Of a DNA stretch of 64,000 nucleotides, positions 24,872 through 33,045 are shown piece after piece. Made by a program: the position numbers and the translations under genes. Position 1 is the stretch's first letter. Each line of letters starts with the position of its first letter. The notes beneath the pieces were generated by a model, which was given only the letters and a program-made list of their open reading frames with translations, made no database searches and was not told the DNA's origin. The stretch is from Candidatus Cohnella colombiensis (GTDB taxonomy: Bacteria > Bacillota > Bacilli > Paenibacillales > Paenibacillaceae). Location of the stretch: contig CP119317.1 of NCBI GenBank assembly GCA_029203125.1, positions 1,426,001 through 1,490,000 on the forward strand. The letters are read 5' to 3'.

Positions 24872-27800
24872 TTACGGCTCGATCCCCCATTGAAGAGTTC
24901 CGGAGATGTAGCCTGTCATCTTGGTCCAATCAGCGTAGCTGGAGCCTGTCGTGCTGAAGGAGTAGTCATTTGACTGGTTGTAGTTGCTCCAGTCGCTGCG
25001 TGCGAAGCGAATTTGAATCTCGGCTGAGTCGCCTGCCGCTAGCGAGCCAGCTGCGCTCGTGAAGCCGATTTCCAAATAGGTGTCAGCATTCGTCTTCGCA
25101 GTCGCCATCGTTACAAAAGTACCGGTGACGTTCGTGCTTCCGACATGCGACCAATCGCACCAGAATGCTTGTGAAGTCGTAGCATCAGCCGTGTAGTAAT
25201 AGCGAAGCTTCACGTTGGCCATAGAAATTGCCGTTGTGCCTGTGTTAATGATTTTGATACGAGGGTTGATCGTGTTGCTAGATGCAGTCGTGGTGCCGCT
25301 GTACATTTGGATTTTAAAGCTGCCACTCGTTGTCGATGTCGTATCGACAATTGAAACAGCGAGCGTAGCGGCTGTGCCGGCGCTGAAGTTGAACGTTAGC
25401 GTCGTCGTACCGACTGATTGTGCAGCCAAGTAGCTTTTCTTAATCGTCACAGCTGTACCGGATATCGTGTAATCTGTACCAGATACGAGAGTTGCCGTAC
25501 CGTTCTTGACGCTAGAGAGTGTATTGCCATTAAGCGTCATCGTAACAGCAATATCGGCTTGGTTAGCTGTTTTCTTATCGAACGATGCCGTCGTCGGAGT
25601 AATGGACGAATTATTTACCGTCGACGTCGTATCGACAATTGATACAGCGAGAGTAGCGGCTGTGCCGGCGCTGAAGTTGAACGTTAGCGTCGTCGTACCT
25701 ACTGATCGTGCAGCCAAGTAGCTTTTCTTAATTGTCACAGTTGTACCGGATGTCGTGTAGTCCGTACCGGATACGAGAGTTGCTGTACCATTCTTGACGC
25801 TAGAGAGTGTATTGCCATTAAGCATCATCGTAACAGCAATATCGGCTTGGTTAGCCGTTTTCTTATCGAACGATGCCGTCGTCGGAGTAATGGACGAATT
25901 ATTTACCGTCGACGTTGTATCGATAATAGAGACAGCGAGCGTAGCGGCTGTACCAGCGCTGAAGTTGAACGTTAGCGTCGTCGTACCGACTGATCGTGCA
26001 GCCAAGTAGCTTTTCTTAATTGTCACAGCTGTACCGGTTATCGTGTAATCTGTACCAGATACGAGAGTTGCCGTACCGTTCTTGACACTAGAGAATGTAT
26101 TGCCATTAAGCGTCATCGTAACAGCAATATCGGCTTGGTTTGCTGTTTTCTTATCGAACGATGCCGTCGTCGGAGTAATTGTGGAGTTGTTGATGGTCGT
26201 CGTACTTGGATCTGCGTAGAATATGCCACGTCCGTTTGTACCCAGGTAGACGCGTCCGTAGATGCGCGGATCACCTGTAATCACGCTGTTCGTAACGCCA
26301 TATTGATGCTGATCATCATTAATGCGTACCCATGAAGCACCTGCATCGTCGGAGCGGTAAATGCCTCGTACGTTGTCAATCTTCGCCGATGAGTAGATCG
26401 CCGGATACGTCTGACCCGTCGCTGCTTTACCAAAACCGACAACATCAGCCTCTTGAACGTTGGAGAGCTTCGTGAACGAAGTACCATTGTTCGTGGAATG
26501 CCATAGACCGTATACGGTTGTATCAGTTCCTCCTGCAATCCACACATCGCCTTCAATACCGAACACTGATTTCAGATTACCTGTATCCGGTAATCCAATT
26601 GCAGCAGTCTGCGTGAAGGAGACTCCGGCATTCGTACTGATGTAGAATTTGCCTGCAGAGAGGGCGTAGAACTTGTTTTTGTTCATACGGTCGGAAACGA
26701 TTTTAGCACCTGCGGGTACACCTGTGCTTGCTGTCCAAGAGTTGCCGCCGACGGAGTAGAACACGCCGATGTCGGATGTGCTCCACAGTAGTGAACTACC
26801 GTCAGCAGAGACTGCGATCTGGCCACCGCCTGTTGTCCCTGCTGGCTCGTTCGGATTGTACCAGTTGCTGCCGCCGTCATAAGAGAATGCGATCGATTTG
26901 TTGCTCGCATTCGCTTGTTTGTCAGCAAAACCGACGCGGGCCATAAACGTCGGATTCGATTGCGCGAAGTCGATACTTGTTGTGCTGCTCGGATTCGTTA
27001 GCATCTTGGACGGAGCGACCGTCAGATCGGTGTGGCGGAAGCCGGACACATCGCCCACCGCGCTAATAAGCGGTGCACCAGAAGGAGGACTGACCAAATC
27101 ATTAACGGCCATTTCTTCAAGATTTTTCGCCATGACCGAAATGTTGACCTTCGTACTCGTTCCCCAACTAAGCAGGTTGTTCGTGCCATAGATTGTTGCA
27201 CCAGTTCCGTACATCATCCGGTTTGGATTATGCGGATCGATCTCGATATCGCCGATCATCCAGCCAAGCTTCGGTGTGATCTCCGGGGGCTGAGGGTTCG
27301 CGCCAAAGTCGAGCCATGGTGCCGCTGAAATATCTTGCGTATACAGGAGATTACGGTTAGGATAACCGTTCCAAGCCCAGATGCTTGTCCACGTTGCGCC
27401 GCCATCGGTTGAACGGTAGATGTTCGCATCCGGCCACCATGAGTTGAGCGTCGTGACCATGATCGTGTTCGGATTTGTCCGGTCGATCGCAAGACCGCCG
27501 TAGCCGAAATACAGGTCGCTGCTAGAGCTCGGTATCGGGCTGATGTTCGTCCAGACACCGGTTGTCGTGTTGAATTTATACACATCGCCTTTTACACCGT
27601 CGTATGGGCCACTGCTGTCATTGTACGTGATGTACAGATTACCGTTGGAGATTTCGCCGTGGTGAGGGATGAAGCCAGTCGGTTGGCCAGGAACCGCCGT
27701 CCATGTTACGCCACCATTCGTACTGCGGTAGATGCTTTGTGCTTTGTCCGCGACACCGACGTAAATCGTCTGAGTCGTATTGCCCGCTGTACCCGTCGAT

Positions 27801-28483
27801 TTGTCGAATGTGATCCAAGCGATGCCCATAATATCTGCAGTGTACTGGTAGGTCGGGTCCTGCACGTAAGTTCCGGGATTCGGGAAGCTCGTTACTTTGC
27901 TCCAAGTGACGCCATAGTCTGTACTTTTCCAGAGACCGTTGCCACTTCTTGCGCCGAAGTAGAGGGTATTGTTCTTGTTGGGATCAATGGCAAGACGTTC
28001 GCCCATCGAGCGACCAGGCATATTGCCGCCGACATAGAATGGGAGCTGCGTGCTTTGCCAAGTGTTGCCCTTGTCCGTAGAACGCATAATGTAGCCGTGA
28101 TTGGGATCCCAGCCATTGGTGTACATACCGGCAGCAATATAGACACGGTTTGGATCGACTGCGTCGGTTGCGAGGGCGTCGACGCCAAGCTTGCCCCAGT
28201 CGGTCCAACCTACATTATCGAGCAGTGGAATCCAACTGCTGTCAGTTTTGTTCCAACGGTATACGCCACCGATATCTGTCCGGGCATAAATCAAGTCTTT
28301 TTCGGTTTCATTGAATATTATGCCAGGTATAAAACCGCCACCTGCACCTGTATTGACGTTTTTCCAGGTGTACGGAGTACTTGAGGCCGCATTGGCGGAA
28401 GGAGCTACAATCGATAGTGAAGCACCAATGAGCACCGACATTAATAGCAGGTTGCACCATCTGGCAAGCTTTTTACGATTCAT
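24872..28483 (-). CDS. Secreted GH74 xyloglucanase with three X2 modules and a CBM3
   Basis: 1203 residues from the ATG at 28483 (AGGAGGT site). Signal peptide to about residue 32 (SANA/AS). The GH74 twin beta-propeller catalytic region covers roughly 35-760, with ARTDIGGVYRW near the start (first catalytic Asp) and GDIEIDPHNPNRM containing a second conserved acidic patch, plus repeated sialidase-like propeller motifs (STDGGATW). Three near-identical ~96-residue X2 Ig-like modules (about 763-1051) and a CBM3 cellulose-binding module (about 1052-1203) follow. It should cut xyloglucan in plant cell walls outside the cell. It stands alone on the minus strand, with catabolite-type operators upstream. 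Confidence 0.93.
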   Translation of the reverse strand: MNRKKLARWCNLLLMSVLIGASLSIVAPSANAASSTPYTWKNVNTGAGGGFIPGIIFNETEKDLIYARTDIGGVYRWNKTDSSWIPLLDNVGWTDWGKLGVDALATDAVDPNRVYIAAGMYTNGWDPNHGYIMRSTDKGNTWQSTQLPFYVGGNMPGRSMGERLAIDPNKNNTLYFGARSGNGLWKSTDYGVTWSKVTSFPNPGTYVQDPTYQYTADIMGIAWITFDKSTGTAGNTTQTIYVGVADKAQSIYRSTNGGVTWTAVPGQPTGFIPHHGEISNGNLYITYNDSSGPYDGVKGDVYKFNTTTGVWTNISPIPSSSSDLYFGYGGLAIDRTNPNTIMVTTLNSWWPDANIYRSTDGGATWTSIWAWNGYPNRNLLYTQDISAAPWLDFGANPQPPEITPKLGWMIGDIEIDPHNPNRMMYGTGATIYGTNNLLSWGTSTKVNISVMAKNLEEMAVNDLVSPPSGAPLISAVGDVSGFRHTDLTVAPSKMLTNPSSTTSIDFAQSNPTFMARVGFADKQANASNKSIAFSYDGGSNWYNPNEPAGTTGGGQIAVSADGSSLLWSTSDIGVFYSVGGNSWTASTGVPAGAKIVSDRMNKNKFYALSAGKFYISTNAGVSFTQTAAIGLPDTGNLKSVFGIEGDVWIAGGTDTTVYGLWHSTNNGTSFTKLSNVQEADVVGFGKAATGQTYPAIYSSAKIDNVRGIYRSDDAGASWVRINDDQHQYGVTNSVITGDPRIYGRVYLGTNGRGIFYADPSTTTINNSTITPTTASFDKKTANQADIAVTMTLNGNTFSSVKNGTATLVSGTDYTITGTAVTIKKSYLAARSVGTTTLTFNFSAGTAATLAVSIIDTTSTVNNSSITPTTASFDKKTANQADIAVTMMLNGNTLSSVKNGTATLVSGTDYTTSGTTVTIKKSYLAARSVGTTTLTFNFSAGTAATLAVSIVDTTSTVNNSSITPTTASFDKKTANQADIAVTMTLNGNTLSSVKNGTATLVSGTDYTISGTAVTIKKSYLAAQSVGTTTLTFNFSAGTAATLAVSIVDTTSTTSGSFKIQMYSGTTTASSNTINPRIKIINTGTTAISMANVKLRYYYTADATTSQAFWCDWSHVGSTNVTGTFVTMATAKTNADTYLEIGFTSAAGSLAAGDSAEIQIRFARSDWSNYNQSNDYSFSTTGSSYADWTKMTGYISGTLQWGIEP
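25332..26195 (-). repeat. Three 288-bp tandem repeats encoding X2 modules
   Basis: Units begin at 25332, 25620 and 25908 with exact 288-bp spacing (96 codons) and differ at only a small number of positions, many silent. This points to recent duplication or gene conversion within the GH74 gene. Confidence 0.92.
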
Positions 28484-28523
28484 CACAATACCTCCTATCA
28501 TATTTTGGAATGACAAATAATGC

Positions 28524-28537
28524 TGCTAGCGCTTTCG
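28524..28537 (-). promoter_or_regulatory. Possible cre (CcpA) site of the GH74 gene
   Basis: On the minus strand CGAAAGCGCTAGCA matches the cre consensus TGWAANCGNTNWCA at 12 of 14 positions. It lies 40 bp upstream of the start codon, a good place for carbon catabolite repression. Confidence 0.4.
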
Positions 28538-28544
28538 AAAATCT

Positions 28545-28617
28545 GTTGCCGGCAACTATCGTTAGTCAGGCAACGCCGATTGCGAAATCGAACAGCTCAT
28601 TCCTGTTATCGATAACA
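28545..28617. promoter_or_regulatory. Two perfect palindromes upstream of the GH74 gene
   Basis: GTTGCCGGCAAC (28545-28556) and TGTTATCGATAACA (28604-28617) are perfect 12- and 14-bp palindromes about 60 bp apart. The second resembles operators of LacI/GntR-gluconate-type sugar repressors. They are likely binding sites for a regulator of the xyloglucanase gene; no regulator gene is adjacent. The rest of 28484-28930 is AT-rich without credible ORFs. Confidence 0.4.
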
Positions 28618-28857
28618 TCACCTCCTTATATGCATGCGCCTTAATACTACCAAAAAATAGGAGATATTCTATAGATCTAACAGAGTATATTTGCACGTAG
28701 GGCAAAACTTAACTAGACATGTATATACAACTGTCGATTCGATTTGAGCTTGATGTCCATTTTCCGCGAGAAAATTCACGAAATGGGACGAATGGTATTG
28801 AATTTTTTATCTAATTTTCTACTTACAAAAATATTTAATTTCCGTATAGATTAAATT

Positions 28858-28905
28858 AGAATTTTGTCTTCCTACTCTTAGGATGGTATAATATGTAGCA
28901 TTTGA
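28858..28905 (+). promoter_or_regulatory. Promoter of the DUF2768 operon; right copy of the flanking direct repeat
   Basis: TTGTCT (28864-28869), 17-bp spacer, TATAAT (28887-28892), preceded by TGG for an extended -10. The whole 48-bp segment is the intact counterpart of 24651-24695. Confidence 0.7.
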
Positions 28906-28933
28906 ACTCATCGATATCAGGAGGACTACTTTG

Positions 28934-29149
28934 ATGTTGTTGCAATTGCAAACGTATGCCGCAGCAAGCTTAAGTGCAATGGATAAAATGTGGGTATCCT
29001 TTATTGGGATTGGGTTAATGATACTAGCAGCTCTCCTAATTACATATGCACGAATAAAGACTAAAGGTTGGGTTAAGCTCGTACTTACACTGGTTGCGCT
29101 AATCATGCTGATCTATGGAATGATTTGCGGATTTGTATCGATCGTATGA
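28934..29149 (+). CDS. DUF2768 small membrane protein (YphE-like)
   Basis: 71 residues from ATG 28934 (AGGAGG site 9 nt before); the TTG one codon earlier is possible. Two membrane helices separated by a short basic loop. The segment AMDKMWVSFIGIGLM matches DUF2768 proteins encoded between gpsA and spoIVA in Bacillus (yphE). The stop overlaps the next start (ATGA). Confidence 0.75.
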   Translation: MLLQLQTYAAASLSAMDKMWVSFIGIGLMILAALLITYARIKTKGWVKLVLTLVALIMLIYGMICGFVSIV

Positions 29150-29439
29150 TTACTTTAACAGGACGAACGATAACGAAAACTGTCGAGGCGCGTACGGACA
29201 GTAGTTTGTTGAAACTTGCACAAGAAGCAGCGATTGACTGGCAATTCAACTGTTCTAGAGGTACATGTGCGAAATGCAGATGCATCGTTACAGAAGGGGC
29301 ACACTTGCTCAATGAATCAACGGATGCAGAATGGGACCGCCTTGGACCTGATGAACTAGACGGTGGCTATCGACTCGGTTGCCAAGCAACCATTGCAAAA
29401 CCAGGCACAATAAAAGCAGTAAACAAAACCTATTTTTAA
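29146..29439 (+). CDS. 2Fe-2S ferredoxin-like protein (first of two)
   Basis: 97 residues. The plant-type ferredoxin ligands are present: Cys36-x4-Cys41-x2-Cys44 and Cys79, with an extra Cys46. It is translationally coupled to the DUF2768 gene and has no good ribosome site of its own. Probably a small electron carrier; partner unknown. Confidence 0.85.
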   Translation: MITLTGRTITKTVEARTDSSLLKLAQEAAIDWQFNCSRGTCAKCRCIVTEGAHLLNESTDAEWDRLGPDELDGGYRLGCQATIAKPGTIKAVNKTYF

Positions 29440-29463
29440 CTTGATGAAATGGAAGTGACCTGA

Positions 29464-30078
29464 ATGCAGAACACATACCCTGAGTTCGCGTTGAGGAGAT
29501 TGGCGGAATTACTCGCTGGTAGTGAGGCGCAGTGGGTTGTTGGTGGCAGTACAGGTCTAGTGCTACGTGGGGCTAAGCTTGAGCAAGCGCCACGTGATCT
29601 GGATGTATATGCGGATCAAAATGTAATTAACGACATACATGAACGACTGAAGCATGATGCGGTAGATGGTCCGGAATGGAGTGTCACGGATCGATATCGT
29701 TCGATATTATCCCATTACCGTATCGAGGATACGGTCGTAGAGCTTGTTGGGGATTTCAACGTTAACGCGCACGATTCGAGCTATGATACGCGTGTCGAGC
29801 AATGGTTATTCCCGAATCGTGATTCAGCTAACGTACATGGCTATTCGATTCCGCTAATTCCACTTGCACATGAGCTTATTTTCAATTTGCTACGTGATCG
29901 AATGGATCGTGCACAAGTTGTAGGCGAGCTTATGAAGCAACAACCGGATCGACATCTTCCGTTGTTGTATGAATTACTTGATCGAAATGAGATCGCACCT
30001 TCAGTTGCTGAAATTGCGCTTCAGTTAACAGGTACTAATAATGAACAAGCAGCTATTCATAGGGAGTCATCAATATGA
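29464..30078 (+). CDS. Nucleotidyltransferase-fold protein
   Basis: 204 residues. The N-terminal part has the polymerase-beta-type nucleotidyltransferase signature: Gly27-Gly28-Ser29 and Asp45-x-Asp47 (PRDLDVY), with a possible third acidic residue in VVELVGDFNV. The C-terminal ~70 residues are helical. Such proteins include antibiotic-modifying enzymes and AbiEii/MNT-type toxins, but nothing here fixes the substrate. It lies between two ferredoxin genes and overlaps the second by 4 bp. Confidence 0.7.
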   Translation: MQNTYPEFALRRLAELLAGSEAQWVVGGSTGLVLRGAKLEQAPRDLDVYADQNVINDIHERLKHDAVDGPEWSVTDRYRSILSHYRIEDTVVELVGDFNVNAHDSSYDTRVEQWLFPNRDSANVHGYSIPLIPLAHELIFNLLRDRMDRAQVVGELMKQQPDRHLPLLYELLDRNEIAPSVAEIALQLTGTNNEQAAIHRESSI

Positions 30079-30431
30079 GCGAGCAATATGTCGTTTCCTT
30101 TGAACCTGAACAGCTTTCCATAAAGGTACGTTCGGGGACAACGGTGCTAGATGCGGCAAAGCGGGCTAGAGTAAACGTGCGAACGCGCTGTGGCGGTGTT
30201 GCAGGTTGCTTAATGTGTAAAGTAAATGTAGCTTCGGATCAAGCTGAACATTTAAGTCTTCCATCGGAAGCAGAACTACGAAAGCTCGGCCCACAGCTTG
30301 ATGATGGCATACGGTTGTCTTGTCAGGCGCGTGTGAAAGGTAATGTGACGGTCACCGTACCGGAGGATCCTTTAAAGGCAGCTATTCGCAAAAAGCTTGC
30401 TGAACAGCAGGAAGATGATTTTTTCTTTTAG
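30075..30431 (+). CDS. 2Fe-2S ferredoxin-like protein (second of two)
   Basis: 118 residues. Ligands Cys39-x5-Cys45-x2-Cys48 and Cys83 in the usual beta-grasp arrangement; the C-terminus is extended, charged and ends in DDFFF. It shares the local pattern SEAELRKLGPQLDDGIRLSCQA with the first ferredoxin's TDAEWDRLGPDELDGGYRLGCQA, so the pair are probably paralogues. Start overlaps the upstream stop. Confidence 0.85.
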   Translation: MSEQYVVSFEPEQLSIKVRSGTTVLDAAKRARVNVRTRCGGVAGCLMCKVNVASDQAEHLSLPSEAELRKLGPQLDDGIRLSCQARVKGNVTVTVPEDPLKAAIRKKLAEQQEDDFFF

Positions 30432-30446
30432 ATAGGGGGTCGGAAT

Positions 30447-31178
30447 ATGAGCAGATGGAGTTCGTCACGATTAAAAAGTACTAGTCTTGTAGTTGTGATA
30501 TTATTGTTGCTTTCAGGATGTATGTATCCCACGAGCGAAACGCCAAATAATGAAGTATCTGCGCGGGAATCGGTCATTACCGTTCAAGATGCTGTGGACC
30601 GATATTTTACAGAAACAGAGTTGCTCCCAATTCAGACAGCAGATGAAACTGTTCCAATCTATGAGAAATACAAGATCGATTTTGGTAAGCTCAAGCGCAC
30701 AGGCTATATGGCGAATGTACCTAAAATGGCCTTCGAAAATGGAGGCACCTATCAATTTCTAATTATTGATGAGGTTACCAAGCCGACTGTTAAGCTGCTG
30801 AGCATTATCGTCTATCAACAGGTCGATGTGGTGCAAACCGAAGTTAGACAATATCGCAATAAAAACGGAAATGCGAATCCTGCAGGGGATGAAGTATATC
30901 CTGGCTTCGCGAGTGTAGATTTCAAAAAGCTGGGTGTAAATGAGCCTACTGTTCGCAGTGTCTTCTCCAACCAACCATTAAATCTACTTGTTGATCAGAA
31001 TGGCCAAGTATTCGTAGATTATGGTATCGATATTGCGACTGCGATTTCGAAGTCGGAAGTACCTCCAAAAGCTGGCGAAGACTTGCGACGGTACTTGCTA
31101 AATGCTTCGCATTATGTGCCAGTAAAGTCCACAGCCTACCATTGGGTGAATGATGGACCACAAGCTGTCGCACAATAA
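30447..31178 (+). CDS. YphF-like lipoprotein
   Basis: 243 residues with a lipoprotein signal (lipobox LLSGC, Cys near residue 26). The remaining ~215 residues are extracytoplasmic, mixed alpha/beta with no recognised catalytic motif. Size and position just before spoIVA match B. subtilis yphF. A TAGGGGGTCGG ribosome site precedes the ATG; a terminator follows. Confidence 0.75.
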   Translation: MSRWSSSRLKSTSLVVVILLLLSGCMYPTSETPNNEVSARESVITVQDAVDRYFTETELLPIQTADETVPIYEKYKIDFGKLKRTGYMANVPKMAFENGGTYQFLIIDEVTKPTVKLLSIIVYQQVDVVQTEVRQYRNKNGNANPAGDEVYPGFASVDFKKLGVNEPTVRSVFSNQPLNLLVDQNGQVFVDYGIDIATAISKSEVPPKAGEDLRRYLLNASHYVPVKSTAYHWVNDGPQAVAQ

Positions 31179-31206
31179 GGACGAACAATTTAATATTTTT
31201 ATTGCC

Positions 31207-31234
31207 AAGAGAGACATACGTGTTTCTCTTTTTT
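31207..31234 (+). terminator. Terminator after the yphF-like gene
   Basis: AAGAGAGACA (31207-31216) pairs with TGTTTCTCTT (31221-31230) with one mismatch, followed by further T residues. Confidence 0.75.
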
Positions 31235-31309
31235 CATATGCTCATGGGGGAATAGGCAGCAGCGCCTGATGGCGTGCGTCGGCATGGAAAACATTATGTA
31301 TGGGCATGG

Positions 31310-31337
31310 TCATATTATCAATTTACGCACATACAAT
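31310..31337 (+). promoter_or_regulatory. Sigma-E promoter of spoIVA
   Basis: TCATATTA (31310-31317) and CATACAAT (31330-31337), 12 bp apart, match the sigma-E consensus (KMATATTN and CATACAHT) completely. spoIVA is sigma-E controlled in Bacillus, so context agrees. The start codon lies 83 bp downstream. Confidence 0.75.
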
Positions 31338-31420
31338 GTTACTAGTCCAAGTTCGTGTACGAGTTCCGCCCTGCTGGCGGGTCACGAAAAGTTTCGCGAT
31401 TACGATAGGAGGGAATCTCA

Positions 31421-32899
31421 GTGGAAAAAGTGGACATTTTCAAAGATATTGCCGAGCGCACCGGCGGCGATATCTACCTCGGGGTCGTGGGTGCCGTCCG
31501 TACGGGCAAATCGACCTTTATCAAACGTTTTATGGAAACCGTAGTTTTACCCAACATCTCATCCGAGGCGGAGCGAGTTCGCGCCGTTGACGAGCTTCCA
31601 CAAAGCGCTGCTGGGCGCACGATTATGACGACTGAACCTAAGTTCGTTCCGAATAATGCGGTGCAATTAAAAGTAGCTGAAGGCTTGGAAGTAAACGTTA
31701 GACTTGTGGACTGTGTAGGCTATACCGTCGATGGGGCGAAAGGCTTCGAAGACGAGAGTGGGCCTCGCATGATTACAACTCCGTGGTTCGAAGAGCCCAT
31801 TCCATTTCAGGAAGCGGCTGAAATCGGTACGCGTAAAGTGATTCAAGAGCATTCAACTCTTGGTGTAGTGGTCACTACAGACGGCACGATCGCTGAAATT
31901 CCTCGTAGCAGCTATGTAGATGCTGAGGAACGCGTCGTCAATGAGCTTAAAGAAGTCGGTAAGCCGTTCGTGCTTGTGGTGAACTCTACGAAGCCGAAGA
32001 GTGAGGAAGCGCTTGCTCTGCGTAATGAACTTGCGGTGAAATATGATATCCCTGTCATTACGCTCAGCGCTGCAACGATGGGAGAAGAAGAAGTCATCGG
32101 TGTCCTGAGAGAAGTGCTCTATGAATTCCCGGTTCACGAAGTGAATGTTAATCTTCCAAGCTGGGTAATGGTACTTAACGATGGCCATTGGTTACGTTCA
32201 AGCTATGAAAGCTCTGTCCGGGAGACGGTTAAAGATATTCGTCGCTTACGCGATGTAGATCGCGTCGTCTCGCAGTTTATCGAATATGATTTCATTTCAC
32301 GCGCGGGCTTGAGTGGGATGAATCTGGGTCATGGAGTTGCGGAGATTGACTTGTTCGCTCCGGATGAACTCTATGACAAAATATTGACTGAGGTCGTCGG
32401 CACAGAAATTAGAGGCAAAGATCATTTGCTTCAACTGATGCAGGATTTCTCACATGCGAAGCGGGAGTATGATCGATTTGCAGAGTCGTTGGAGATGGTA
32501 AAGACGACGGGCTATGGCATCGCAGCTCCTTCGCTTGCAGAGATGGTGCTTGATGAACCAGAGCTTATTCGCCAAGGCTCGCGCTTCGGTGTTCGGTTGA
32601 AGGCGACAGCGCCATCGATCCATATGATACGTGTTGATGTGGAATCTGAGTTTGCTCCGATTATCGGCACAGAGAAGCAGAGCGAGGAGCTTGTGCGCTA
32701 TCTGATGCAGGACTTCGAGAAGGATCCGATCCGCATTTGGGATTCCGATATTTTCGGTCGCTCGCTTCATTCCATTGTAAGAGAAGGTATTCAAGGGAAA
32801 ATTGCAATGATGCCAGACAACGCGCGTTACAAGCTGCAGGAGACGTTAGGGCGGATCATTAATGAAGGCTCCGGCGGGTTAATTGCAATTATCCTCTAG
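31421..32899 (+). CDS. spoIVA: Stage IV sporulation protein A (coat morphogenetic ATPase)
   Basis: 492 residues, full length. The Walker A motif is GAVRTGKST (24-32). SpoIVA polymerises with ATP hydrolysis on the forespore surface and forms the basement layer of the spore coat. GTG start after ATAGGAGGG. Transcribed alone from the sigma-E promoter above and closed by a strong terminator. Confidence 0.97.
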   Translation: MEKVDIFKDIAERTGGDIYLGVVGAVRTGKSTFIKRFMETVVLPNISSEAERVRAVDELPQSAAGRTIMTTEPKFVPNNAVQLKVAEGLEVNVRLVDCVGYTVDGAKGFEDESGPRMITTPWFEEPIPFQEAAEIGTRKVIQEHSTLGVVVTTDGTIAEIPRSSYVDAEERVVNELKEVGKPFVLVVNSTKPKSEEALALRNELAVKYDIPVITLSAATMGEEEVIGVLREVLYEFPVHEVNVNLPSWVMVLNDGHWLRSSYESSVRETVKDIRRLRDVDRVVSQFIEYDFISRAGLSGMNLGHGVAEIDLFAPDELYDKILTEVVGTEIRGKDHLLQLMQDFSHAKREYDRFAESLEMVKTTGYGIAAPSLAEMVLDEPELIRQGSRFGVRLKATAPSIHMIRVDVESEFAPIIGTEKQSEELVRYLMQDFEKDPIRIWDSDIFGRSLHSIVREGIQGKIAMMPDNARYKLQETLGRIINEGSGGLIAIIL

Positions 32900-32902
32900 A
32901 AT

Positions 32903-32946
32903 AAAAACGGTTATCCCAACACACCATTGGGTATAACCGTTTTTTA
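32903..32946 (+). terminator. Terminator of spoIVA
   Basis: AAAAACGGTTATCCCAA (from 32903) pairs with TTGGGTATAACCGTTTTT with a single bulged A; T-run to 32945. Confidence 0.9.
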
Positions 32947-32970
32947 ATTTCATTAATTTGTAAATTCCGA

Positions 32971-33000
32971 TTGACATACTAGGTATTTGTTGATTATACT
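32971..33000 (+). promoter_or_regulatory. Sigma-A promoter of the sugar transporter operon
   Basis: TTGACA (32971-32976), 18-bp spacer, TATACT (32995-33000). It lies 46 bp before the substrate-binding protein gene. Confidence 0.75.
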
Positions 33001-33045
33001 CAACATGTAATTAAGCACTCATACATCTTGGAGGTCGAGAGAAAC

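Noticed and set aside
27659..28384. 241-codon plus-strand ORF and other plus-strand ORFs opposite the GH74 gene
   Set aside because: They are antisense shadows of a well-supported gene with no ribosome sites or recognisable products.
31269..31590. Two ORFs overlapping the spoIVA promoter and start
   Set aside because: They overlap the sigma-E promoter and the spoIVA coding start in other frames and have no recognisable product.
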